Below are positions 1-15,481 of a stretch of DNA of 64,000 nt, in pieces. Within the stretch, counting starts at the first letter, position 1, and every line of letters begins with the position of its first letter. Source of the stretch: Siniperca chuatsi (Eukaryota; Chordata; Actinopteri; Centrarchiformes; Sinipercidae). The DNA is taken from NCBI RefSeq assembly GCF_020085105.1, contig NC_058055.1:10741822-10805821 (forward strand). The letters are read 5' to 3'. The position numbers were made by a program, and so were the translations under genes. A model generated the notes under the pieces. That model was not told the origin of the DNA, made no database searches, and saw only the letters and a list, made by a program, of their open reading frames with translations.

Positions 1-97
1 AGAGTGCAGATGCTGTATTGAAGAAAATCAGGCTTTTGAAGGTATTTTAAGTTAAATATTCTTTGAAATATTTATTCTGTTCCTTCCCCTGTCTCAG

Positions 98-2576
<2,479 letters not shown>

Positions 2577-5560
2577 GGTAGAAAGACAGGCCAGCAAGTA
2601 CAGCACTGAAGAGAGACTAAACACACATATGAGTTGAAGATGGTTGAACAACGAATAAGAGACGTGAGTAAAAATGATTGCGGTCACATAATTACCACAG
2701 AGGAACGAGAGAAAGTTGCTCTTATTGTGTGATAAACTGATCTGAGAATGGCAATGAAGGTTATTGGAGTCTTTGAACTCGTTTGGAGAGAAAACACAAA
2801 AAAAAGGCAGAAAAAAGAGGTGAAGAAAAAGAAGTGTTACAATCAGACTAAATTAATCTTGGTGATTTGTACTTGCTCTGTACAATGTCCTTTTTGGTGT
2901 GTTCTAATTGCCAATGATTTTTTGCCACAAAACGCCAGTATTATTGCTACTAAATGAAGACACCAACTAAACAATAATGGTTGGGATGTTTTCTGAGATT
3001 GGTGTTGCCAAATTTCCTCCTGACTACTTGAGACATAAAGGAATCATGTATTTTCTCCAACACGCAGTTGCCCAACATGCATAGAAACTACTCTGTGGAT
3101 GAGAAAAGGCAGGACTCATTGCTAAGTTATTGAAGTTTTTCTTGAAATCGTGAATGCATATGAGATGTCTTGGTATCAATAGATTGTAATTGTGGATGCA
3201 AATAATCATCAACGAGGAGTAAAAGCTACCTACTGTACCTGTTTGCATATTTGTAATGTAAATCTATTTACTTTCTCAACGTTTCTGCAATTTTATAGCA
3301 ATATGCTCCCAATGCTGGAGCAACATAATTAAAACTTGTGTCAACTAGCCTAACATACATATCTAAGACTTGAATAAGTCACATTTACTGTGTCATTCTC
3401 TGCATGTCATGATAGACATACAGTATTGTAAAAGAATATGTGTAGAGATGATCATGTCTGACTTTTACATACAGCAGATCTTCACTATTATAAAATGTGG
3501 TTGTATAAAAAGATGAATATATTGCTTGGGGTATCATTAGAAAAGGTGTGACAGATGGCACATGCTGTGCAGTCCAGCCAAATATAGATTCAGATCAATG
3601 GTATAAAAACTTCATCACTCATGCTTATACACAGTTGCACATTAGTGATAGTTCCACCACACAGAAAAACAAGCACTGACACCCATCAACACAGACTGTA
3701 CAATATGGTGCAACTGATAAGACTGTGAGTATTGATCACCTCAAACAGAATGCTGGAACAATCTGCACAAAACATGGTATATGCTTAGGAGAAATTAAAC
3801 CCTAATGTACTGTAAATAGATATGTACAACTGTATTGAAAATGTAGCAATTATTTCCATTTTCATACTTGTAATCAATACATATTATGTAGCATATACTG
3901 TATAAACATAACTTTGTTCACTTGTTTTTTCTAAAAGAATTATGTGCTGCAGCCAGTCCATGCATTTACTCATAGTTCTACTAATAAACAGTAAGCCCTC
4001 TAAAGAAAGGCACAGTCCAACAGTTGTTTATTTAAATTTATGCAAGACTCCCTTTAAGCTGTGTTATTGTTTTATGTATGCCTTTTTTTTCTACATTCAT
4101 TTTTATTTGTGTACAGATTTCAACAGCTCATTGTCTTGACATTTTGAATACTTTGCTGCTATCTTGAACTACTGGTGGTGTTCATTCAACTACATGGCGT
4201 TACCATGAGAAACATTATTAATACAGTGGTTATTGTTACATATTTATTTTATTTCTGAAAGCCACGTGAAATGAAGTTTGTTCCTTGAAGAGTGAGCCCT
4301 TCTGTAATAGTATTGCAGTACTTGAATGTCTCTTGGTTGTTGTTGTTTTATGATAGTTAGCACCAAGCTGTACAGTACAGTACACCCAGTGAAAAGAAGA
4401 CCTATTTAAATGTTTGAGAGTCACTGCTTGGCCTTTTGTTTATAGTTCCACCTGCTCGTGTTTGACGGTCGAGGTTTTTTCAAGCTTACCGAGTCCATTT
4501 TCAAACAAACACAGGTCAGGTTGAAGGAAATGGGCAAGTGCAATGCATGCAGAGATTCCTTACACTGAAAATGTTCCAATGATACTGACTATTGTGCCCA
4601 ATTTAATTTCAGATACCAAGTAATCACCTTACTATGATTCCTTTTCACAGACTGATATGGAACCGTAGGTATCATTTCCAAAATAGTTTACAGAAGCTGT
4701 TGGTTTTGTGTGTCTTCTAAAACAGTGGCCATTATATGAGTGCCATACTATATTGATATGGTAAGATACGGTGTACCTTGGAAATCACTGTAGTGCTATA
4801 TTTGCATTGATATTGTCATTATAAATAAATTTTATATAATGAACTTTACACAACAAACAGAATTGTTGCATGTGTTCATGCCTCATATTGTTTTACAGTG
4901 ATGATGGTGGGGAAGTGGACATTATGTTCCCGCTGCACTTCTGCAGCAGGTGATGCAGCGCCATCAGTGTCCAGGTGAGGGCGCTACCTTCACTCTCCAC
5001 TGCTACTGGTGTGGCTCCACGCATAATACTACAGTCACTGCTTCACACACACAAACGATTGTACTGACTCAGAGTAATCCATCACACCTTAACCAGTCTT
5101 CATAGTTTGATTTTAAAATAGTTACCTCACTAGGATTAGTTACTATTCTGGCAAAACGTTCAGTTGAATGGCGGCAAGCACTATAGGCCATTTTATCTTT
5201 CAATATGCAACCAATGCTAAAATGTCTTATGGGGTAGATGAGACACATATGCAGACAATTTGTCTCACCATTTCCCAAATATGAATTTTAGAAAAATCAC
5301 ATTAAATTCCAACATGTTGAGGTGAAAGTTTATAGTGTATACAGTATACTTATCTACATTGTTATCTGAAGAGTTTATTTCTCATTATTGATATATACAT
5401 CTGACCCATGGCAAACTAGACAGGAAATATGACAAATAATAACGTCCCTGAATGATTCTAATATGAATATGATGCAGATTTCAAGATAGATAATTAACAC
5501 AACAATTGGGACTTCAATTCATCTCTGAGAAACACAGATACTTTTGGGTCCTTTAGGAAT
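2577..5560. other. 3' UTR of the first gene and spacer
   Basis: AT-rich sequence after the stop codon. Polyadenylation-like hexamers occur near 3982 and 4823, and I cannot say which is used. No open frame here has codon patterns or splice partners suggesting a gene. Confidence 0.45.
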
Positions 5561-5574
5561 ATCAGAGGGACATT

Positions 5575-6194
5575 ATGTTGGTTTTTCTTTGGGGACGTGA
5601 CGACACGGGCCTCAGAGCCAATAAAAGGATGCCCTCAGCCACCACGCGATTTGTTTTACGTGTTGTCTTTCATGCGTCGGGCCTGTGAGGAGGGAGGATG
5701 CGGTGCAGGTGATTGGCCAGGCGGGAGGAGGAGGGCGGGAGCAGCTCTGTCGGGGATGACGGATGAGGTGGGGGTGGGGTTTTGGAGAGAGAGGGGGGTG
5801 CTTGCAGAGAGAGGCGGAGGGAGTGCTTTACCGCAGTATCACTAGATTTCTGCACCACTCATCAAAACTCTGCGGCATGCAGACAAGAGCTGGGGGGGTA
5901 GGGCAGTTACTAGGTCTGTGCTGAGTGTATGACTGCTACCTCTTACTGTTACTATACCTGTTTTCTGTTATTAGGTAGGCTACAGTAGGGTTTTTACTTC
6001 AGTTTCCATTCATTTGTGTGTTTGAGTAGACCTGTTTACCACCCACGGTGGTACAGTAGGGCTCTCTCTCTCTCTCTCTCTCTCTCGCTCTCGCTCGCTC
6101 GCTCTCTCTGCTGTCTGGCTAATTGTTGCAACCCGGCGCTTATTGCATTAGGGCGCTTTCATTAGAGGTTTGGGGTCCGAACTTGTATGACAAA
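5575..6194 (+). promoter_or_regulatory. atp1b2: Probable atp1b2 promoter and 5' UTR
   Basis: A GC- and CpG-richer island in AT-rich surroundings, directly upstream of the atp1b2 start codon. It contains an inverted CCAAT box (ATTGG, 5712-5716), a GC box (GGGCGGG, 5733-5739) and a long CT microsatellite at 6062-6110 that is probably 5' UTR. No strong TATA box is obvious. The transcription start is inferred. Confidence 0.45.
6062..6110. repeat. (CT)n microsatellite with CG interruptions
   Basis: Uninterrupted CT units give way to CTCG variants about 85 bases upstream of the atp1b2 ATG. Pyrimidine tracts in this position are common in 5' leaders and are often length-polymorphic. Confidence 0.9.
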
Positions 6195-9100
6195 ATGGCA
6201 AAGGATGGGGAAAAAAGCGAGTGGAAGGACTTTATATGGAACCCGAGGACGAGGGAGTTCCTAGGCAGGACCGCGAGCAGCTGGGGTAAGTACTGTCCAG
6301 CTACAGCAATGCAGCAAACATGGTCCCTCGGCTCTGTCACGGGTCTCTGTCATAGTCTCTTAAGCCTTTTCTAAATTCAACATGGAGCTCCAAGAGATGA
6401 CTCCTTCATAATGAACGTGTGCAACTATAATATCAAATTTACCCAGATATAAATTGGTTGGGTTGATTATTTCCCCTTAGTGTTCAGGTAATGAGATGGC
6501 TGTCGCTGTCCACTACAGTCTGGTGCTGAAATCTGAATGCGGCACAGCTCCTGTGGAAGCCGGCGGGGAAAAATCCTCCTGCCTAGTTTCTTTCTTTATT
6601 TATTAATTTATGGCACTGCTTTCACTGCGCAATGCGCTCAACATAAGGCTGAAGGCATATGGTCTTATTTTACATTTGAATTAGCCAGATTACTGCAGCA
6701 TTGTTGAAACAGGTTCAACTCTGTTGCAAAGTGCATATCATCAGCTCCTCTCTGTGGCAGCAGTGAGAGTGCTTTAGCTAGCTTTAACATGGATTCTGCT
6801 GCAGAGAAGACTTTTTCCAGGGGTATGGGTTGCTGAAGTTTGGTAGAAATATTTTGTATGCCTGCAGCTTTATCTAATGCGTGTTCAACATGATGTCATT
6901 CATTTTCAGGCTTTCCCTCCCGAGATTTCGAAGGAAAATCCAATCCCAGCCTCTATGTAATGCAGCAGTATTGCCACATAGTGTCCTCTTTTGTCATACA
7001 ACCAGCCTGCAACTATTTCAAAGATTCATTAAATGATAGGGCGCATATGGCTTTGTTGTAATGACATTGGAGCATTTTAATCTGGGTAAAGCCTTGGGCC
7101 AAATTCTATTTGTATCACCTCCAACCCCGCCCCTCCCAGTGAGTGAGGGATTTAATCCTAATCTAATGACTTCATTGGCTGACGGGGAAGGTATCAATTC
7201 AGGAAGTAGGCTCTAGCAAAGTCAACCACTTTCAGGAATTTTGATTATTTTTGATCTTTTCACTGGGGACATGATCTCATTTGCAACACTGAAGTTTAGT
7301 GTTTGTGGTTGGAATAATGTTGAAAGTGATTACTTGCAATGGTATTCAGGTGATTATGTTTCCTGAATTGACATATTAGTGCAGAGTTGGGAATCATTGA
7401 CTGTAGCGTCGTTTGCTGGAATCCTCCCGCAGTGTACGACTTAATCCAGCTCAGTGCGTCCCAGGTGCTTTAAGGTCTGGTGGCCTTTTTAAGCTGTGCT
7501 CTCTAAGGCTTGTTAATTAGGCTATTTCTGTAGTTAGCCACTACATGTAGGCCTAAACTTGTGTATCACCATAGCACTTCCTCATTTTCCTACTGATGCG
7601 TACACTGAATGCACTGTACCTCTACTTCCACTTGTTTGACTGCATGGCTTACAGCCCATCCAGCCATTTTCTACACCCACTTATCTCAACATGCACACAG
7701 AAAAAGGCAAGAAAACACCCTGGTCAGGTTGCCAGTCTCTTTAAAAGGCAAATTTGTCGTTCACACTTATAATTATGCAGTATAATGTACGTTCAGAGCA
7801 TTAGATCAAAGGCTTCTTTGAGGATGAAACACAGAACACTTCCTTGTGTGTTCTACTTTGTGTAAAGAGCTGTAATGATATAGAAATAGCCTTGATAAAA
7901 TAGAACAGTCCTGCAATTTTTATGTTACATTGCCACCAGCTGACACCAGGCAAACATGGTCAAACAGCTACCTCTATTTAAAATAGGACTAATTAAGTGT
8001 TCTGCACCTCCCACTTCCAAAAACAACAAAAGGCTCTTTCTGTAACATAGGAAAAGAGCCTAATGATGCTGGTCTTAGCGTAAGATTGCAGATTGCACCA
8101 TATACAAGATAATAAATGGTTTGACATTAAAAGAACCACAGCTCAAAGCTATTAATTCTTTCTCCAGAACATTTCATTTTTAGTTCAGAGATCTGTTTGA
8201 TCACCAATTTACAAAGCAATTGAGCAGCATGTCCTCCTAATTAACTCTGAAAGAAAAGAGACACCTCCTGCCATTATTATTGAAGAAAGCACAGGATGCT
8301 GAACCATCCCGCCCTGGCCTTTTGTTCTTTGCTTTCAGCTGCCGTCTGCAAACAAAACCAGGGTGAAAGAGAGATGCTTCACTGTCCATCATCAGCGTGC
8401 ACTGAGAGGGCAGACTGTAAACCTAACACCCTCTTTGCCAGGGGGGAAAGCCACCCTGCCTGCACGCTCGACCCTGTATGCATGCGTGCACGTCCAGTCT
8501 CCCCTGAGTGGTGTCATATTTGTGGTTAGCACAACATCCCTTCTGGATGACATAGAAAAACACTTAAACACTTTGTTTTGTCACATCTTATCGCTGATGC
8601 CTCTCTCACTGTAGTGCCTCCGGCTTGGTCCGGGGCCGGGAGAAATGATCCTGTATATATTTAATGACTCAGCTTGGGTCTTTTCCATGTGACAGATGGG
8701 ATGCTCACTGCCATCTTACTCAGCCATTCATTCATTTCACCTCGGATTCCACTAATTCTAAGAACAATTCGATGAAAACAAAACACACACATGCTCTAAA
8801 TCATCAAGATACCCCTCTGTAATTCCCCCCCCATGGAACAGCTTCCCCTTGACATTTTGTTATGGATTCCTATAATAAGGCTGGCTGAGTGGGGAGGCAG
8901 ATGCAGCACTGAGCCTGCTGACAGAGCGAGTGAGCTCCACGCTGGGGGCCATCCAGCAGAGTCAAGGCACTCAGTTGCTACCCAACGCTGGCCTCAGGTG
9001 TTAATGCTTAAAATGAGGGATGTGTCATAGAAAATGCTATTTATGTTTTCCTGCTCTCTATGTAGACAGGAATGCCTGAGATGGGACCAAACAGCTGCTT

Positions 9101-12100
9101 CAAAAGTATTTAACATCACAATATTGGGTTATTGGGATGACTGACACCCTTTTCAGAGAGGGTTCATCTAAACTCTGTTCACTGAATAAAATACAGCAGT
9201 GACAGAGTGGTACAATGTCACAGATGTATTTTTTTCATTTGAATGTTTTAAACAGTGCTGAAACAAGTCAGTTAATCGATTATCAGAAAACGAATAAGCA
9301 GCAATTTTGATTTCAGTGCATTCTTAGCCATTTATTGAGCAAATGTTCCAAACAATCACTGGCTCCAGCTTCTAAAATCATGTAGATTTAATACCTTTTG
9401 GTTTTGGACTGTGGATTGGACAGAACAATCAATCAGAAGATGTCACCTTGAGCTCTGGGAAATTGTGATGTCACTATTTTCTGACAAACCATTAAAGGGT
9501 CAAATCATTAATCAGAAAGAAAAATGAACACATTTATTGATAAGAAAAACAATCATTAGCTGCAGCTCTACTTTCTGTCTAATGTAACATGATCACTATG
9601 GTCTTCTTACACTGTTAATGAAATAGGCCCAGTCTATGATGGCCTGTAATCTCCTGACCCTGTGACCCAGTCTCCAGGGGGTTCTTGTTCTCCTCCTGTA
9701 TCCCCCTCTGTCATCGTTCCTCCCCCTCCGTGGACAGGGCAACGGTATAATGAAATTGGTCAGAGACCAGCCATTCAATCTTGGTTTAATTCAAACTGTT
9801 TCAGGCTTGGGAACAGATCACAGTTCTGTCTCAGTCAGGTGAATGCATGCAAAAATGTGAGAAAAGTTTATGTTTTGACAATTAACTGATAAAAGTAACT
9901 TCATTTTAGACCATGTTGTTGACAGTTGTTCGTGTGTGAGTGGGAAAGAGAGAGGCAGATGTGGCAGATAGAATAAAGCGCTTCTAGTTTAATGAGGATT
10001 AACTGGCCTCCTGTGAACATGTCAGAAAGTGACCACGCAGACACAACACAACACAGCCGCAGCATTTTATTACAACTGATTCCATTATCAATTCAGATGT
10101 GAGATTATTCATACTGTTTGTGCATTATGGTAATTATGAAATGGACTGCACTTACTGAAAGTTGCTGTTGTCAGTCTAATGTAGCCTTCATGCATAAATC
10201 AAAAACCTTCCATTGGAATGCAAAGCCACCAGCTCATCGAGTGCTTTGTGAGACATAGAAGTCTGGATACAGCAATCATTGCAAAAGAAAAAAATGGGCG
10301 AAAATGTTTTTTTTTCCATAATGCATAATAAAACAGTAAAGGCTGGGTCTGCACGTAGCTCAAGCCTTTTTCAAGCAAGCAACACGTAAACACAAGCAAT
10401 TTTGCATTATGTTTAGATATGGTGAGCTGAGAACCTCTCTACAACGTCAAGTTCAATACATATTACTGATGTAATTTTCTACATGTCCACATTGTCTGAT
10501 CAAATTGGATCATAAGGGAAGGGGTGTTGCTTGCAGTGCTTCTTTGGCGTTGGTGTGTGGAAATTACAAAATGCTTGTTTGTGTAATTCGTTTTTTAAGT
10601 TTGACTGTATTCTGAATGAACTATTGTTTCAATACATCGCCATTTTGTTCTTAGACAATATGTGCTAGTTACCACAAAGGCCATTTTGCATGTTTAGAAC
10701 TGGAACTGAACTGACTTGGAGTTAAAATGAAGTGGAGACTCTACGCTACAGATACGAATACATACTATAAACCTCATATGTTAATATATGAGTGAGTGCA
10801 TCACAATTAAAAATGATATTGAGCGTAAAGCAACATTTATAAAATCATACCTGAATTTAGCAGGGGCACTAGTTAGCCTAGCTGTTTAGCTAACACACTA
10901 CCAACTAGCCACATAGCCTTAGTTAGATATTACTGTAAAATATGAACATAGGATCTTTTTTAGTAGGGTATCTGTACAGTGTTAAATGAAATAATAATAT
11001 ACATTTGTATGATTTACCTTTTCTAAGTAAGCTGTAGGTCTACTTATTTCCTGCTGAATACGATACAAGTTTAAAATGCTCAATATAGAAGGAATAAGGT
11101 CTATTAAACTGAATAATTGGATATATTATTTCTGTGATAACACTCCGTTTCTTACTGATTTTGCATACAGTTGATGCAACTCTCTTCTCTCCTTGTCTGC
11201 AGGTCTTATTATTCTCTTCTATGTAGTTTTCTACATCTTCCTGGCCGGCTTGTTTACACTCACCATGTATGTCATGCTGCAGACTTTGGACGACCACAAA
11301 CCGACCTGGCAAGACAGGCTCTCCACACCAGGTGCGGTAACTAATGACACAAACTGCATGAACACAGGTCACAGTCCGTGCCGCAGTGTGGTGAACTCGC
11401 TGCCTTCTCTCTCTGTCAATCGCAGGCATGGTGATTAGACCCAAATCAGATGAGGCCTTTGAGATTGTCTATGACATCAAGAAGACTGAGAGCTGGGACA
11501 TGTACACTCAGGCCCTGGACAAGTTCCTGGCACGTAAGTTTGGCTCTCAGCCTCTGGTACAGTGACTCAAAAAGCTTACTGCTGTGGATTATCCAACGAT
11601 CTAGATCCAACGATGTATTGTTTTTACCTAATAAGAGATAATTCCTTTAGAGTCAGCGGGTAGGAGATTGCCTTGCACCAGGGTTTTAGTTGAGTCATAA
11701 GCCCTTACAAACAAAATCAACACCACCCCCGCTCTCTCCCCTGCAGCCTACAACTCCTCCATCCAGGCCCAGAAAAATGATGAGTGCACCCCAGACCAGT
11801 ACTTCCTGCAGGAGGACAGCGGCGATGTGAAGAACAACCCGAAGCGCTCCTGTCAGTTCAGCCGCAACATTCTGGAAGAATGCTCTGGAATCACTGACCG
11901 TTACTATGGATACCAGGAGGGCAAGCCATGCATCATCATCAAGCTGAATCGGGTATGAAAGAGAAAGAGGGAAGGGAAAGGGATGGTGTTGCTAGGAGAC
12001 ATGGAGGGACTGAGATAATGAAACTGGTTGGGAATGAGGAAAAGGTAAAAAAAAGAAAGTCAGTATTAAGTAAGGTTATAGTCAATGGTTATTGCATTTA

Positions 12101-13237
12101 TCATTGATTTCTGGCATATATGTTATAGCAATTTTAAATAGAATTTTCCATTCCTCTGTGTTTGAATAAGAGTGAAATGAGAATGGTGCTGTAGATGTGT
12201 TGTCTTTCTTTCTCACCAGGTGATTGGGATGCTGCCAGGAAATAATGGACAGGCTCCGTTTGTCACCTGTGGCGCAAAGGTAATCCCTTTTTGTCTTTCA
12301 CAATGAAAGGCTTAACATGACAATTTGGGTTTCAGCCCATTCATTGTGCCTCACTCTCATCTGCAATATGCCACCTATCGCTCATCTCCATTCTCTTTAA
12401 TGTCTGTGTTTATTCAACTATCATATCTGTATTGCATGTCTCTTACACTACCTGTGTATGTTGCTGGTCTCCTCTTTTTTTCTTTTTTTCCATTGTGTTC
12501 CATTAATTTGCCCACTCTCAGAGATACAAAGTTGGCAAAGATGAATGGGTAAGAACAGGACAGAACCTGTGTTTTTAGACTTTAGATTATGTTTAAACAT
12601 GCGTAGTAGTAGTGCAGATTGTAGTTATATGTATATTTATGGATCAAGATGAGGTGTTTTGCATTAAATAGACTGCTGAAGTAGAGTGTGGACATGTTGG
12701 GAAATGGGATTTAGGGAAAAGGAGAAGATTAATGAAGCTCACCTCCTCCTTTTCTATATATATGAAGTGATCTTTCAGGCCGTAACTGATAACTTTAACC
12801 TCACCTCACCTCACCTCAGAGAGAAGACAGTGAGAAAATTGGAGAGTTGCTGTACTTCCCTCCAAATGGCACTTTCAACCTTATGTACTACCCTTACTAT
12901 GGCAAGAAAGCTCAGGTAAGATTGTGTCTTGAATCCAAATATTACTTAATTTGGTAAACATTGTTTGTTTCAGTAACGATCATGCATCTCCAGACAGTTT
13001 ATTAAAGATGTGCCAGACAGAATACGTTGGTTCCTGTGTTTAAAGGTGTCCTTGGATCTGTTTTTGCAGGTGAACTATTCTCAGCCTTTGGTTGCCGTCA
13101 AGTTCCTTAACATCACTGCCAATCAAGATGTCAACATCGAGTGCAAGATCAACGCCAACAACATTCCCACTGGTAGTGAAAGAGACAAGTTTGCTGGAAG
13201 AGTGTCTTTCAAGCTGAGGATCAACACTAATAACTAG
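6195..13237 (+). CDS. atp1b2: Sodium/potassium-transporting ATPase subunit beta-2
   Basis: Seven coding exons: 6195-6285, 11203-11331, 11426-11533, 11747-11952, 12220-12279, 12820-12915, 13070-13237; 285 residues, close to the usual ~290. It is the glycosylated type II membrane partner of the Na+/K+-ATPase alpha subunit, needed for pump folding and delivery; beta-2 is also called AMOG, a glial adhesion molecule. The cytosolic N-terminus has the family motif [17 protein letters not shown], followed by one membrane segment (about 32-56). The ectodomain has six cysteines, enough for the three conserved disulfides, and sequons NSS, NGT, NYS and NIT. The motifs [10 protein letters not shown] and [16 protein letters not shown] point to beta-2 rather than beta-1 or beta-3. 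The first intron is 4.9 kb. A possible extra 27-nt exon is listed separately. Which teleost co-orthologue this is cannot be told from the window. Confidence 0.95.
6286..11202 (+). other. Intron 1 of atp1b2
   Basis: A 4.9-kb intron. It holds a dispersed repeat at 9254-9571. At about 8620-8740 a more GC-rich patch includes the AP-1/MAF-like site TGACTCAGC near 8668; this is a candidate enhancer only. Short open frames around 8296-8614 have no splice partners and are not called as genes. Confidence 0.55.
9254..9571. repeat. Teleost dispersed non-autonomous repeat
   Basis: It begins near cagtgctgaaacaagtcag followed by ttaatcgatta, and ends with aacaatcattagctgcagct. The start and end are loosely inverted versions of one another. 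Sequences of this shape, with a ttaatcgatta start and a ttag-tgcagc end, recur through percomorph genomes. The family name cannot be assigned by eye. Confidence 0.55.
12522..12548 (+). other. atp1b2: Candidate 27-nt in-frame microexon of atp1b2
   Basis: Between exons 5 and 6 a 27-base segment follows a long pyrimidine tract ending in cccactctcag and is followed by gtaaga. Both flanking exon junctions fall on codon boundaries, so inclusion adds exactly nine residues (RYKVGKDEW) after Lys198, just past Cys195 of the ectodomain. The constitutive 5-to-6 junction is also in frame, so this would be a cassette exon. No transcript evidence is available here. Confidence 0.45.
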
Positions 13238-15389
13238 GTTGCCCTTTTCCTCTCCTGAAAACTACTTTCTTCATTCTCTGCAACATTGCACATACACAGA
13301 AACAAATCTCAGTATTCACACCCTTTTTAGGATTTGTTTACAACCCCCAAATTTTTTTGGGCAACTGTTTGTCCAGTTGTGTGATGAGATGAGGCAAGAA
13401 TAAAAGGGTGATAATCCTGTCATTATTTCTGTCTGTGAGCTTTGGGACAAATTCTTTTCTGTAAATTAGTTTGAGGTGACATCTATTTATACTGCATGAC
13501 AAACTAGGGGATATAAAGGATATGAACATGTGTTTTCAAAGTTTGCAAGGATCAGCAATATTAACACTTTATTGCTGCTCCCCTCCTGCTGCCCCCTTAC
13601 AGAGTATCCCTCTATATATGAATATACACAAATTACAATACAAAAGGTGTAAATCTACAGTATTTATATGGTATCATAACCCTATATCGGTACGTCTATT
13701 TTGTTGCACTTAAAAGAATAATCCAACAGACTCGCATATATCTTGGCGGATGGATGCAGAGATGAAGCCATTTTGCATGTGTGTATTGTCTTAAGTGTGC
13801 TATGAGGGCAGGAGGCCCCTGTGTTCCACCTCTCTGCTAAGTGTGAAATAAGGTTATGTTAAACCACTGACCACCAGGAGGGACCACACTGTAATCTACT
13901 AAACCTCACGCACAGCAAGTGTGTGCTTTGATAACAACAAGTAAGATAGGCATTTCCATAAAAATTGGAGTTACAGTAGAGGTCAAAACCTTTAAGAGTG
14001 TGTGTGTTTGTGTGTGTGTTCGTGTGCATGTTCCATTCACAGGTCCCATTTCATACTGTAGGTCGGGAAGTTGCATGCAATGTGCAATATTCATTACGTG
14101 GCATACATTATGAATGCTTGAGTCCATTCTTCAGATGAGATGACTTTCATTAAATGATAATTATTTTTGGATCATTTGATATTCATACGGGTTGGTCGGC
14201 CTGAGACTATCGTTTAAAATACACACGATTCATATTTGGGTCGCTGGGAATGGTCATATCAGCACCACTGACGCCAAATGAATTATGACAGGAGAAAGTA
14301 CATCAGTCATGTTTCACCTTAGGTTGACAAAAACATGATTTTTTTTTTGCCCCTAAAACTCTCAGTCAGTTAGTGGCTAAACAGAAGCTTCCAGGCTCCC
14401 AAACAACCATGTGAATATCAAATGAAAACTGCTAAAATTATCCTCCTGCTGCACAATGATGTTACACTCCTTGTCACTGTGTCTATCATTTTATTCCCAA
14501 AGTTAACCAACAGCCATTTTCATGTGTCTCAATTTTGAATTAATTTAAACATAAATATTTAGAGGTTGTTTTTTTTTTGCGTGTATTGCATCTATTTCAT
14601 ATGTATCAGAAATAGATGCCATTGTCATATTTTGTATTGATTTAAACTGGAAGTGTGCTTTTTTTCTTTTTTGTGAAGCTGAGTTGAATTAATTATTGTG
14701 CAGTTTTGGAGGAGAAGGATATAGAAAGTTTGTGTTTGTTCCATTTGTTTCATTCATACTCATTATCATCCTCTAAAATATTCACCCAGGATATCAAAAT
14801 GTATAGTTGTTACATATTCTTTTAAAGGTGACTAGAGTCTTGAATATGTGAGTTGTTAGTGCATCAGAGTTTTGTTATATAGAAATGAACAAAACTGCAG
14901 ATTTGCTTCCTTGACCACATATAAATTCATTACATTTTTTGTTGTTGTTGTAGTTTTCCTCACTGTTGTATGAGTATCAGTCTGAAGGCAAAGCCATTGT
15001 GATAACTAGACAACTAGTTTGAACAACCAACCTTTTGAAAAATCATAGATTAGGCCTGAGTTCAGCGCTGGAGCTTTTTACTTAACATGCATTCATTGTG
15101 CAGTACAGGCACACAAAATTGTAAGAAACACCTGCAAATATTGGCTGGAGAAATCTGTAGAGTCACACTTTTAAACTCACAAGGCACATTACCTTGGCAC
15201 GGCCACAAAACTGTGCCAATGCGACTGTGATCCTGCAATGTCATTGCAGCAAATGTGGAACGCGAGCATCTGTTCACTCACATTAAGGTCTGGCTCGACT
15301 CCACCACTTAATTTCTCTCAGAGCAATGTGTTTGTCAAATATCTCACAACGGTCTAAATAGGACTTCATTATCTGATACAGACTTGACA

Positions 15390-15481
<92 letters not shown>

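Noticed and set aside
8296-8614. Overlapping frames in atp1b2 intron 1
   Set aside because: No splice context or homology; the patch may be regulatory at most.
15388-15480. CRISPR-like regular repeat
   Set aside because: It is a simple AAAG microsatellite without spacers, in a vertebrate genome.
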